Notes under the pieces: generated by a model
Told to the model about the DNA's origin: nothing
Seen by the model: only the letters and a program-made list of their open reading frames with translations
Databases searched by the model: none
Part shown: positions 8,635 to 16,382 of the stretch, in pieces
Layout of the letters: each line of letters starts with the position of its first letter
Position numbering within the stretch: the stretch's first letter is position 1
DNA from: Leptospira soteropolitanensis
GTDB lineage: Bacteria > Spirochaetota > Leptospiria > Leptospirales > Leptospiraceae
Assembly (NCBI RefSeq): GCF_026151655.1
Contig: NZ_JAMQPN010000014.1
Coordinates: forward strand, 1 to 16,583
Reading direction: 5' to 3'
Length of the DNA: 16,583 nucleotides
Position numbers and translations under genes: made by a program

Positions 8635-9402
8635 ATGAAAATATTGATATTAGAAGACGAATCCGTTCACGCAAAATATTTAACCAAATTATTGCAAATC
8701 ATACTAGAATCTTCTGCCATTGAAATCAAACATGTGACTTCCATTGATGAAGCAGACCAAGAATTAAAACGATCGCCAATCAATCTTCTATTTTTAGATC
8801 TCAATATCTTTGGTTTCGACGGCTTTGATATTTTGGAAAGGATCCCTACTCTTTTTACAAATACCATTGTAGTCTCGGCCAATACTGACAACGCAATTAG
8901 AGCTTTTGAATATGGTGTCATCGACTTTATCCCAAAACCCATTTCAGAAGATCGATTGCGTTTGGCACTAGAAAGACATTCTCTTTTTGCAAGCACCTAC
9001 CAAAGAGGAAGCGACCAACAAAAATATGCAAAGTCCCGTTTGTTGCAAGTGGATTTGGAAAGAGTTGAAAATCGACTTTCTCATTTAATGGAAATTGAAA
9101 AAATTTATCTGAATGAAGATTTATCTCTCGAAGTTCTCGCCGAAGAACTGGAGTTACACCCGAGGCAACTATCTGAATTTTTAAATGGTAAAAAACAAAC
9201 AACTTTTAACTCTTTTCTCCACAGTTATCGGATCAAAGAGGCGAAAGATCTTTTACTCAAATATCCAGAGAAAAATGTGAGTGAAATTGGTTTTGAAGTG
9301 GGTTACAAATCACTTTCCAGTTTTTACGAAGCATTCAAAAAAGAACTAAAAATTACTGCATCTGAATTCAGACAAAAAACGTCTATATCAGAAACCTTAT
9401 AA
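8635..9402 (+). CDS. Response regulator RR2, receiver + AraC-type HTH
   Basis: Cytoplasmic response regulator, 255 residues, partner of the kinase just upstream. The receiver spans about 1-105: acidic pocket Glu7/Asp8, phosphoacceptor Asp55 (LFLDLNIFGFDG), Ser81 and Lys101 (PKP). A linker of about 45 residues leads to an AraC/XylS-type DNA-binding domain at about 150-250, with two helix-turn-helix motifs (about 163-183 and 213-235). I start at ATG 8635 because the receiver begins there with MKILILEDE; an in-frame ATG at 8530 lies within the kinase gene. There is no clear Shine-Dalgarno sequence and the kinase stop is 1 nt away, so translational coupling is likely. LytS-type kinase plus AraC-type regulator resembles the YesM/YesN arrangement rather than LytS/LytR. 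It is the best candidate to bind the shared promoter element, copy B of which starts 106 bp downstream; that link is inference. Confidence 0.92.
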   Translation: MKILILEDESVHAKYLTKLLQIILESSAIEIKHVTSIDEADQELKRSPINLLFLDLNIFGFDGFDILERIPTLFTNTIVVSANTDNAIRAFEYGVIDFIPKPISEDRLRLALERHSLFASTYQRGSDQQKYAKSRLLQVDLERVENRLSHLMEIEKIYLNEDLSLEVLAEELELHPRQLSEFLNGKKQTTFNSFLHSYRIKEAKDLLLKYPEKNVSEIGFEVGYKSLSSFYEAFKKELKITASEFRQKTSISETL

Positions 9403-9474
9403 CAAGAGCTAAACTTACAAAACCTTTGATGTAGGTTATTTTCTTACAACATAACCTGCTTTTTAAAATTATAT

Positions 9475-9506
9475 GGTATTTCAATTATTAAAAAAATTGA
9501 AATACC
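9475..9506. repeat. Perfect 12-bp inverted repeat downstream of RR2
   Basis: Arms GGTATTTCAATT (9475-9486) and AATTGAAATACC (9495-9506) are exact reverse complements with an 8-nt loop. It lies 72 nt after the RR2 stop and 1 nt before promoter copy B. It could end transcription of the kinase-regulator operon, although no T-run follows, or be a second protein-binding site next to the promoter. Promoter copy A has no equivalent. Confidence 0.6.
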
Positions 9507-9507
9507 T

Positions 9508-9556
9508 CTCCTGATTCCCGTCCCAGGAAGACAGAATATCCAAAACAGATTAGAAT
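9508..9556 (+). promoter_or_regulatory. Shared promoter/operator element, copy B (drives lipoprotein)
   Basis: The 26-bp element at 9508-9533 contains TTCC-N7-GGAA and ends in AAGACA. A 17-bp spacer (9534-9550) leads to the -10 box TAGAAT (9551-9556). Transcription should start near 9563, so the in-frame ATG at 9569 would have almost no leader, whereas ATG 9611 has a normal leader and Shine-Dalgarno. The spacer and -10 are nearly the same as in copy A. Confidence 0.77.
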
Positions 9557-9597
9557 CATTAAGATTCGATGATGAATCGAATTCTATCATGTTGTTC

Positions 9598-9602
9598 AGG
9601 AG
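9598..9602 (+). promoter_or_regulatory. Shine-Dalgarno deciding the lipoprotein start
   Basis: AGGAG, followed by 8 nt and ATG 9611. The same block, AGGAGACT then ATG, precedes the decayed paralogue's start at 887, so this is the ancestral start rather than the in-frame ATG at 9569. Confidence 0.7.
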
Positions 9603-9610
9603 ACTCACTC

Positions 9611-10627
9611 ATGTTTAAGGCAAAAGATCTGGTTAGCCGTTCATTCCCCCTTCAAAAAAATAAAAGCTTAGCAGAGATTTTGTATTCAACATTTTTCTAC
9701 TTTATTCTTTTTCTTTCGTTATTGTTTCTCAATTGTGCAAAGGAAGAAACAAAATCAGACAAACCCAATACCCTTGGTTTATTGGGTTTGGCATCTGGAA
9801 ATCAAATCTCATCAAACTCTGACAATGGTCAGTCAGAGGGAGGATTGTTACCTCCGATCCCACCCGTTGTGGGTCCACCTGCCAATCCTGGCCAACCTCT
9901 GAATGCTCCGATCCTGAATGACCCTCAAACACAAGTGAACAATGCACCACAAGCTGAAGACCAATATGGAATTTATGGTAAAATTTTAATTAATAACATT
10001 AGTTTCCAACTACCAGTCCATGACCAAACAACGATTACTGCCTATATCGGAAAACGAAATTTGAGATTGGAGCCTGATGGAACCGTTGTGAATGCAACAA
10101 ATTTTAAAACCTTTACTCCTGCCAATCCAAATCAGGGAGGAACTGTTTGGTTTAGTTTTATCCATCGTTCCAATCAAAAACAAAAACTAATTCTTGTAGC
10201 AAGGAATGAATTTGGTTCCTCTTCGAAAGAAATCAATTTTAGTCACAATCGGGATTGCGTAGGTGCTCCACTTGCTCCTACCACCCTTGGAGATTGTAAC
10301 GGACATTGTATCGAAATTACGAATGTAGCTGGACAATGGAATTTTAAAACAAAATACAAACATGGAGATGGTATCACTTTTGCTAATATAACTATCGAAG
10401 GATATGCACATACAACAGGAGCAATGTTAGGTTTTGATGCGTTTGAATACCTTTGGGATCCAGGGAATGGTCTTCCATTACCCGAAGGATTTGTTTCTGT
10501 TTCATCAACGCTTAGTCCTCAAATGAATGAATATACCTGTGTTGCATTGCAAAGTATTATTTGGATAGAAGACGAAAACGGAAATTTAAATACTACTCTT
10601 TTTACGGATCGTGCTAGATTAGAATAA
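9611..10627 (+). CDS. Exported lipoprotein of unknown function
   Basis: Predicted lipoprotein, 338 residues. After a basic N-region come a hydrophobic stretch (about 22-40) and a spirochaete-style lipobox ending at Cys42 (LFLNC). Next are a low-complexity Ser/Asn/Gly tether and a Pro-rich segment (about 79-100, LLPPIPPVVGPPANPGQP), which would hold the main domain away from the membrane. The rest is one or two beta-rich domains (ISFQLPVHDQTTITAYIGKR; QKLILVARNEFGSSSKEI), possibly Ig-like. Three cysteines lie within RDCVGAPLAPTTLGDCNGHC and a fourth in YTCVALQS, so disulphides are possible. I do not recognise a named family. It has its own copy of the shared promoter just after the kinase-RR2 operon and a decayed paralogue at 887-1896. 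A surface or periplasmic role under control of the two-component system is inferred. Confidence 0.88.
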   Translation: MFKAKDLVSRSFPLQKNKSLAEILYSTFFYFILFLSLLFLNCAKEETKSDKPNTLGLLGLASGNQISSNSDNGQSEGGLLPPIPPVVGPPANPGQPLNAPILNDPQTQVNNAPQAEDQYGIYGKILINNISFQLPVHDQTTITAYIGKRNLRLEPDGTVVNATNFKTFTPANPNQGGTVWFSFIHRSNQKQKLILVARNEFGSSSKEINFSHNRDCVGAPLAPTTLGDCNGHCIEITNVAGQWNFKTKYKHGDGITFANITIEGYAHTTGAMLGFDAFEYLWDPGNGLPLPEGFVSVSSTLSPQMNEYTCVALQSIIWIEDENGNLNTTLFTDRARLE

Positions 10628-10705
10628 CCAATTAGATCATCGGAATTAGAACCTATCGAAGTAAATCTCCAATGGTGTTTTTTCCGATGTCGACTTGGAA
10701 TCGTT

Positions 10706-11516
10706 TTACAAAGAAAAATACCGGTGAATGTTAAAACCGATTGTCCATTCTTTTTTATCGTAGTTGTAATCAGCACCACGCAGGAGTTGGGTGTGAGCAA
10801 GGGAACGACTGTTGGTCACAAAAAACTGAAAGACATGCCCACCCGTTTCAAAATCTATTCCAGTACTGAATGGTACAGAAGTATATTCGACAGGTTTTGA
10901 AAGAATTACGTTGTTTACAAAAGCATCTACAGCCTTTCCTCTTGCGATCAAATCATTCACTTCTGATACGGAATATTCCACACCACCAATCTTTGTTTTT
11001 CGATCTTCACTTTCATATGATTCTCCAATGTAATCTCTTTTGGGAGTAAAGATTGCAGCAAACGTAAAGTCCACTCTCTTAAAGAGATGAAGACGAAAAG
11101 ATACATCTAAACCGGTTCGATCATTGGAAAGATGTTCTTTTACGTAATTTCTGTGAACAAACATAGGAGATACCTGAATCGAAAGAAAATCATTGAATCT
11201 TCTAGAAATCAATATAGAAGAAAGAGTGCTCTGTCGATCTGTTAAACTCAACTCATAAGTGTTTAATCGTTTTTCAAGATTGGAATCCAAAGTGGGAATC
11301 CCTGTCGAAGGCCGAAGGTAGGGACCAAAAAATTGTTCTTGTTTGGAAGTTTCCTGACCAAAGGCACCAAAAAAACTAATCGTCAAAGGAAAATCGGTAT
11401 CTTGGGTCAACAAACGAACCTTTGATCTCGTTTCATATGTTTTTTGAAATGAGGTTCTTGATAGGCCAATTGTGATTCGATCAGTGATTCCATAATCCAA
11501 AGAAAGTTGCGTATTG
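10706..11516 (-). pseudogene. DUF5777-like outer-membrane beta-barrel gene, 5' part removed by an insertion sequence
   Basis: About 270 C-terminal codons of a beta-barrel protein. Hallmarks recalled from the DUF5777 family are [20 protein letters not shown] followed by QKTYE, the segment [19 protein letters not shown], and [18 protein letters not shown] near the end, with alternating hydrophobic strands and a terminal aromatic (HRYFSL). Family members begin with a signal peptide and a further N-terminal region; here the homology stops at about residue Asn of NTQLSLDYG, where the left end of the insertion sequence lies (11517). The open frame running on to 11695 is antisense to the insertion sequence and is not part of the gene. 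No signal peptide remains, so the product cannot reach the outer membrane. It converges on the lipoprotein gene with a 78-bp gap, in which I see no convincing terminator. Confidence 0.8.
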
Positions 11517-11546
11517 TGTGCTAGTATAGTATTCACCTGACAGTTT
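11517..11546 (+). repeat. Left terminal inverted repeat of the insertion sequence
   Basis: Begins TGTGCTAG. Compared with the reverse complement of the right end, 20 of 30 positions match, including an uninterrupted AGTATTC and a following CCT. The match fixes the left border inside the barrel gene. Confidence 0.7.
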
Positions 11547-11625
11547 CGTAAAGAAGCAGTGGTCACACATCCTCTAATTAGAAAAATGATTTTTACCACA
11601 AAGTCATTCCTAGGAGGGAAGACGT

Positions 11626-12687
11626 ATGACCACCACCAATACCAACGTAAGCACCAAAGCAGCGAGAAGAAAGCTAAATTTGTTAGAATTAGCAAATGAA
11701 TTAAGCAATGTAAGTAAAGCCTGTAAGATCATGGGCTACTCCAGACAACAGTTTTATGAGATCAGAAGGAACTACCAAACATTTGGTTCTGAAGGTTTAA
11801 TCGACAGAGTTTCTGGAGCGACCAACCCTCATCCAAACCGATTGTCGGAAGAACTCGAAAAAGTGATTTTGGATTATAGCCTCATCAATCCAACTCATGG
11901 TTCCATTCGTGTAGCCCAACAATTGAATTTAAAAGGACACAGTGTAAGTTCAGGCGGAGTGAGAGGAGTCTGGACGAGGACTAAACTTCTTACGAAACAC
12001 CAAAGACTTTTAAGACTCGATCAACATCTAAAAGAACATCCTATAGAATTGAATGAAAATCAAATAAAGTTATTAGAGAAATTCAATCCTGAATACCGAG
12101 ATAGGCACATTCAGGCTGATTTTACTGGGGATTTGGTCGCTATGGATACATTTATGGTGGGAACATTAAAAGGAATAGGAAGAGTCTACCTGCAGACAGT
12201 TATCGATTGTCATTCAAGGTATGCGTGGGGAACTCTTCATACATCGAAAATGCCAATCACGGCTGTTCAGACTTTAAACAATGAAGTTCTTCCTTTCTTC
12301 GAAGACCACAACATACCTATCAAAACAATTCTAACGGACAACGGTCGAGAATACTGCGGGAGAGAAGATCAACATCCATTTGAACTATTCCTTCAGCTAG
12401 AAGAAATCGAACATCGGACTACTAAAGTCAGAAGACCACAAAGCAACGGATATGTGGAAAGACTTCATAGAACTTTGCTCGACGAACACTTTAGAATCGC
12501 TGGTAGAACCAATTTTTATGAAACAGTCGATGAAATGGAAAAAGATTTCCAGGTTTATCTCAAGTTCTATAACAACGAAAGATCCCACCAAGGCAGGAAT
12601 ATGAATGGGAGAACTCCCTATCAAGTTTTCCTTGATGGCATCCGAGAACTAAAAAAAGTAGAAGATCAATATTTTAAACTAAGTTAG
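11626..12687 (+). CDS. Transposase, IS481-type (DDE/rve integrase fold)
   Basis: Transposase of 353 residues that would cut and join the element's ends. The N-terminal part (about 15-60) is a helix-turn-helix ([20 protein letters not shown]), followed by a second DNA-binding segment ([19 protein letters not shown]). The integrase-core catalytic triad is visible: Asp174 (AMDTF), Asp238 (LTDNGREY) and Glu278 ([11 protein letters not shown]). The C-terminus ends with [20 protein letters not shown], a common pattern in IS481 transposases. The start has a strong Shine-Dalgarno sequence (AGGAGGG, 11612-11618) 7 nt upstream. The frame is intact and all catalytic residues are present, so the protein may be active. 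It needs no frameshift, unlike many IS3 relatives. Confidence 0.93.
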   Translation: MTTTNTNVSTKAARRKLNLLELANELSNVSKACKIMGYSRQQFYEIRRNYQTFGSEGLIDRVSGATNPHPNRLSEELEKVILDYSLINPTHGSIRVAQQLNLKGHSVSSGGVRGVWTRTKLLTKHQRLLRLDQHLKEHPIELNENQIKLLEKFNPEYRDRHIQADFTGDLVAMDTFMVGTLKGIGRVYLQTVIDCHSRYAWGTLHTSKMPITAVQTLNNEVLPFFEDHNIPIKTILTDNGREYCGREDQHPFELFLQLEEIEHRTTKVRRPQSNGYVERLHRTLLDEHFRIAGRTNFYETVDEMEKDFQVYLKFYNNERSHQGRNMNGRTPYQVFLDGIRELKKVEDQYFKLS

Positions 12688-12690
12688 AGG

Positions 12691-12720
12691 ATTGTGTAAG
12701 GCGAATACTGTATCTGTACA
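12691..12720 (-). repeat. Right terminal inverted repeat of the insertion sequence
   Basis: Read on the minus strand it begins TGTACAGATACAGTATTCGC, matching the left end at 20 of 30 positions. It starts 3 nt after the transposase stop codon. Confidence 0.7.
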
Positions 12721-12809
12721 CTTCACCAATATTTAAGTATACTTTCTGCTTCATCACCCAATAGCCTACCCAACAGTATAAAACATTACTCTCCGCAATT
12801 TTCTTAGCT

Positions 12810-12875
12810 TTAGAAACGACTTTCAATGAACGCCAAAGAAGTCAAAACCAAATAAATTGCTAACCTTGTAACCAT
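12810..12875 (-). pseudogene. Possible signal-peptide remnant of the interrupted barrel gene
   Basis: A 21-codon frame on the minus strand encodes a peptide (MVTRLAIYLVLTSLAFIESR plus one Phe) that looks like a secretion signal. It lies on the same strand as the barrel remnant and just beyond the insertion sequence, where the missing 5' end would be expected. It stops early, and the 89 bp between it and the element encode nothing I can match to the barrel family. No clear Shine-Dalgarno sequence is present. It could be chance; the rest of 12721-12979 holds nothing else I can support. Confidence 0.25.
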
Positions 12876-12979
12876 AAACACTTCGGGAAGGAACTCTCTC
12901 AAGGTATCTGACGATATCTACTCAAAAAAACAACGAAATTCTTTTGAAAGGTAAAATGAGGGGAAATTAGAATAGTAAG

Positions 12980-14443
12980 TTATTTCAAAACTGGATGTAT
13001 CAAACACAAATCACAATTTCCGCATTCACTAAACGTTGAATCAAAATATTCATGTATGAACTTACGCCTACAATCGTTTGTTTTGGTATATAACAGAGTT
13101 TGGTATAATCTCTTTTGAGAATCTTTTTTCTTTTCCATCAACTCCTGTTCAGAAAAAATAGAATCTAACCAAGGAGCTTCTATTTGCAATGATCCTCTTT
13201 CCAAATCTCCTGACAATAATCCTTTATTTTCCAATAAATTAAGTGCTGTTTGAATTCTATGATCACCTTTATCCTTAAAGGTCATATAAGATTGTAAAGT
13301 TCCATAATCTAATCCAGACAATTCACTTTGTTTTGATAGAAGGATGTCGTATAATTTTTTCAAATACGATCTATCCGGATTTTGCCAATCAATAAAATCC
13401 ATTTGGACAGCAAGGTCATCTTCGCAGTAAAAAAGTTTACAATCTGATGGTTTACCATCTCTTCCTGCACGACCAATTTCTTGGTAATAAGACTCTATAC
13501 TTCCAGGAATTTGTGCATGATAAATATTTCTGATGTTTGGTTTATCGATGCCCATTCCAAATGCATTTGTTGCAAGAAGGATTCCATCCTCCATTCCAAG
13601 AAACTTAGTTTGTACTTTATTTCTTTGGTCAGAAGGAAGTTTACCGTGGTAAACAAGATGTTTTTTGTGCTTCGTATCTAACCATTGACTAAATTTTTCT
13701 AATTCTTGAATCAAACTAAAGTAAATGATCGAGGCACCATTTGTTATTTTTAATTCGGAAAAAATGGTCTGGTATTTTGCCTCTGTATCAAAACAATCAA
13801 CAACAGACAATCTTAAGTTTGGACGAAACAAACCATCGTCGAATATTTTTATTTTTTCTTTCGCAACACCCAATTGATGAATAATATCTTCTTGGACACG
13901 CTGAGAAGCTGTTGCAGTTAAAGCAATCGTTGTCGGATTTCCCAATATTTCACGAAACCAAGATATTTTTGTATAATCAGGCCGAAAATCATGGCCCCAT
14001 TGGCTAATGCAATGCGCTTCATCGATCGCCAAAAGAGAAACTGATTGCGTATGCAAGGCGTCTAAAAATTCTTTTTTCTGAAACCGTTCTGGAGAAACAT
14101 ATAATATTTTATATTTTCCTGAATTCAATTTACTATATCTTTCTAATCGTTCCGACTTCGACAAACTTGAGTTGATAAAATCAGCGGAGACACCTTTTTT
14201 TTGTAAGGTGGCCACTTGGTCTTTCATTAATGCAATCAAAGGTGAAATCACAATACAAATTCCTTGCATCAATAAAGCAGGAACCTGATAACACAGAGAT
14301 TTACCCATACCCGTAGGCATTAACACCAATGCATCCTCACCGTTAAGGATATGTTTGATTATCATCTCTTGCTTTCCACGAAAAGTGGAAATTCCGAATG
14401 TATTTTTAATAAGATCTAAATCCAAAGATAATACCAACCACAA
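12980..14443 (-). CDS. recQ: ATP-dependent DNA helicase RecQ
   Basis: 3'-5' DNA helicase of the RecQ family, acting in recombination and replication-fork repair. Visible motifs: Walker A PTGMGKS (43-49), DEAH box (141-144) followed by the RecQ aromatic loop CISQWGHDFRPDY, motif III ALTATAS (174-180), and motif VI QEIGRAGRDG (321-330). A zinc-binding RQC subdomain is present, with Cys458, Cys474, Cys477 and Cys480. At 487 residues it ends shortly after the zinc motif: most of the winged-helix part and the HRDC domain of long RecQ proteins such as that of E. coli are absent. The start is a TTG at 14443; further in-frame TTGs at 14437 and 14425 would also fit, and none has a good Shine-Dalgarno sequence. 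The gene follows the synthetase gene on the same strand after 51 bp, so they may be co-transcribed. Confidence 0.94.
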   Translation of the reverse strand: MWLVLSLDLDLIKNTFGISTFRGKQEMIIKHILNGEDALVLMPTGMGKSLCYQVPALLMQGICIVISPLIALMKDQVATLQKKGVSADFINSSLSKSERLERYSKLNSGKYKILYVSPERFQKKEFLDALHTQSVSLLAIDEAHCISQWGHDFRPDYTKISWFREILGNPTTIALTATASQRVQEDIIHQLGVAKEKIKIFDDGLFRPNLRLSVVDCFDTEAKYQTIFSELKITNGASIIYFSLIQELEKFSQWLDTKHKKHLVYHGKLPSDQRNKVQTKFLGMEDGILLATNAFGMGIDKPNIRNIYHAQIPGSIESYYQEIGRAGRDGKPSDCKLFYCEDDLAVQMDFIDWQNPDRSYLKKLYDILLSKQSELSGLDYGTLQSYMTFKDKGDHRIQTALNLLENKGLLSGDLERGSLQIEAPWLDSIFSEQELMEKKKDSQKRLYQTLLYTKTNDCRRKFIHEYFDSTFSECGNCDLCLIHPVLK

Positions 14444-14494
14444 GCTACAAACATAAGAATTTCGAGAGGTAGCTTCTAAAGATCGGCCAATGCT

Positions 14495-16369
14495 TTATCT
14501 TTGAATTTTTAAATGAACCGCATCCATTACTTCTTCCAAAATAGTAGGATCGTCAATTGTTGATGGTATGACATAAGTTTCTCCATCAATCATTTTCCTC
14601 ATCGTTTTACGAAGGATTTTCCCTGACCTTGTTTTTGGTAGTCTTTTAACAAAGACAACGGTTTTCAAAGAAGCGATCGCGCCAATCTTTTCTCGAATTC
14701 GGTGAGTTATATCTGACTCAATGGCTTTTTGATCCAAAATCACTCCGTCTTTACAAACTACAATCGCCAATGGTACTTGGCCTTTGAGCTCATCCGCGAT
14801 TCCAATAACTGCTGATTCTGCTATCGCCGGATTTTCAGCAACGATCTCTTCCATTTCGCCGGTAGATAACCTATGCCCAGCAACATTGATCACATCATCA
14901 ATACGACCTAAGATGAATAAATATCCATCTTCATCAAAATATCCACCGTCACCCGTTAGATAGAAGCCAGGATAATGAGACAAATAGGAAGATTCATAAT
15001 TTGAATGATCCTTCCAGAGTGTAGGCAAACATCCTGGTGGTAATGGAAGTTTAATTACAATATTTCCTTTTTCACCTTGCTTTACTTCATGACCTTCTTC
15101 ATCAAGAATTCGAACATCAAAACCGGTTACAGGCTTTGTCGCAGAACCAGCTTTTGCTGGCAATGGATTTGAACCCATCATATTAGCAGCTATCGCCCAT
15201 CCAGTTTCTGTTTGCCACCAGTGATCTACTACCGGAACTTTTAGAAGTTCACATGCCCAATCATAAGTAACAGGATCCGTTCTTTCTCCAGCTAAAAATA
15301 AATATTTAAGAGAGGATATATTATATTTCGATATCTCCTTTCCTTCTGGATCTTCCTTTCGTATCGCACGAAAAGCAGTCGGAGCACAAAACAATGTTTT
15401 AACTTTGTATTCTTCAATAATTCTATAAAAAGCACCTGCATCAGGTGTGCGTACAGGTTTTCCTTCATACAAAACAGTAGTACAACCATAGATTAAGGGA
15501 GCATAAACTATGTAGGAATGTCCAACAACCCAACCTACATCAGAAGCAGCAAAAAAAACTTCACCAGGTTTCATATCGTAAATGGTTTCCATAGAATAGT
15601 GCATAGCAATTGCATGACCACCATTGTCCCGAACCACTCCCTTAGGTTTCCCTGTTGTACCGGATGTATAAAGAATATAAAGAGGGTCCGAAGCGGAAAC
15701 AGGAACCGATTTTTTTTTGCCCGCCGTTTCCATAAGTTCATCCCAATCAAAATCACGTCCAGTATGCATAATTACTTCTAAATTTGGCCGCGACTTCAGA
15801 ATTACAAAATCTGGTTTATGATTCGAAAGATGCATCGCTTCATCTAACAATGGTTTATAAGGAATAATTTTTGAAACCTCAACACCATAAGAAGAAGTTA
15901 TTACGAGTTTAGGTCGACAATCATCTAATCTAACAGCTAGTTCGTGAGGTGCAAAGCCACCAAATACAACAGAATGTACTGCTCCAATACGAGCACAAGC
16001 CAACATAGAAATCAATGCCTCTGGGATCATTGGCATATAAATAACAACAGTATCTCCTTTCCTAACTCCCAAGGAATCTAAAACGAAAGCCATTTTTTCT
16101 ACTGATTCTAAAAGCTGAAAATAAGATAATTTTATTTTAGTTTTTGTAACGGGCGAATCGTAAAGAATAGCAATGTCTTCGCCTTTTCCGGATTCTATAT
16201 GGTGGTCTATGGCCAAATAAGAAGTATTTAATATCCCATCGGGGAACCAATGGTTTAGTCCATCTTCACCAGATCCGTATACTGTTGTCGGCTTCTTTTG
16301 CCAAGGGATACGATTAATTTGGGACATCCAGAACTTGCCTGTGTCTTCACTATAAACCGATTGATCCAT
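14495..16369 (-). CDS. prpE: Propionyl-CoA synthetase (propionate-CoA ligase), acetyl-CoA synthetase family
   Basis: Cytoplasmic AMP-forming ligase that activates a short-chain acid with ATP and CoA through an acyl-adenylate. It has 624 residues from the chosen start, close to E. coli PrpE (628). Motifs: P-loop-like YTSGTTGKPKGVV (234-246), WWQTETGW (384-391), TGDGGYF (472-478), RIDDVINVAGHR (489-500), and the C-terminal catalytic Lys584 in LPKTRSGKILRK. That Lys corresponds to the one acylated for control in Salmonella PrpE. The Trp after QTETG and the sequence LPLPPGC match PrpE/ACSS3-type enzymes better than acetyl-CoA synthetase, so propionate is the likelier substrate; acetate or butyrate remain possible. 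The frame runs to ATG 16498, but ATG 16369 has AGGAAG 7 nt upstream and gives the family's normal N-terminus. Confidence 0.85.
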   Translation of the reverse strand: MDQSVYSEDTGKFWMSQINRIPWQKKPTTVYGSGEDGLNHWFPDGILNTSYLAIDHHIESGKGEDIAILYDSPVTKTKIKLSYFQLLESVEKMAFVLDSLGVRKGDTVVIYMPMIPEALISMLACARIGAVHSVVFGGFAPHELAVRLDDCRPKLVITSSYGVEVSKIIPYKPLLDEAMHLSNHKPDFVILKSRPNLEVIMHTGRDFDWDELMETAGKKKSVPVSASDPLYILYTSGTTGKPKGVVRDNGGHAIAMHYSMETIYDMKPGEVFFAASDVGWVVGHSYIVYAPLIYGCTTVLYEGKPVRTPDAGAFYRIIEEYKVKTLFCAPTAFRAIRKEDPEGKEISKYNISSLKYLFLAGERTDPVTYDWACELLKVPVVDHWWQTETGWAIAANMMGSNPLPAKAGSATKPVTGFDVRILDEEGHEVKQGEKGNIVIKLPLPPGCLPTLWKDHSNYESSYLSHYPGFYLTGDGGYFDEDGYLFILGRIDDVINVAGHRLSTGEMEEIVAENPAIAESAVIGIADELKGQVPLAIVVCKDGVILDQKAIESDITHRIREKIGAIASLKTVVFVKRLPKTRSGKILRKTMRKMIDGETYVIPSTIDDPTILEEVMDAVHLKIQR

Positions 16370-16376
16370 TCGATTA

Positions 16377-16382
16377 CTTCCT
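16377..16382 (-). promoter_or_regulatory. Shine-Dalgarno deciding the prpE start
   Basis: AGGAAG on the minus strand, 7 nt before ATG 16369. It supports this start over the in-frame ATG at 16498, whose nearest purine-rich site (AAGGAG) is more than 20 nt away. Confidence 0.65.

Larger units (their letters stand above)
11517..12720 (+). mobile_element. IS481-family-type insertion sequence, about 1.2 kb
   Basis: One transposase gene lies between imperfect terminal inverted repeats, each beginning TGT. The element covers 1204 bp by this reading. It has cut off the 5' part of the barrel gene on its left. The flanking bases (GTATTG before, CTTCAC after) do not form a direct target duplication, so the element may be old, or a rearrangement or deletion may have followed insertion. 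I see no second copy in the window. Confidence 0.78.

Noticed and set aside
6633..9533. Elements D and B as an inverted pair flanking the kinase-RR2 operon, as in a site-specific inversion switch.
   Set aside because: Each element has a correctly spaced -10 box pointing at its own gene, and no recombinase of the invertase type is in the window; promoter function explains the layout better.
10638..10689. 8-bp inverted repeat CATCGGAA / TTCCGATG between the convergent lipoprotein and barrel genes, considered as a terminator.
   Set aside because: The arms are 36 nt apart with no tight stem-loop or T-run, so it is not convincing.
11601..11625. ATTCCTAGGAGGGAAGACG before the transposase, which resembles the shared element.
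   Set aside because: The match is only partial, lacks CCCGTCC and any spaced -10 box, and is accounted for by the transposase Shine-Dalgarno sequence.
15571..15756. Short open frames overlapping prpE, recQ, the propellers and the kinase on other frames.
   Set aside because: They lie wholly within well-supported genes, have no recognisable domains or ribosome-binding sites, and are shadows of the real coding frames.
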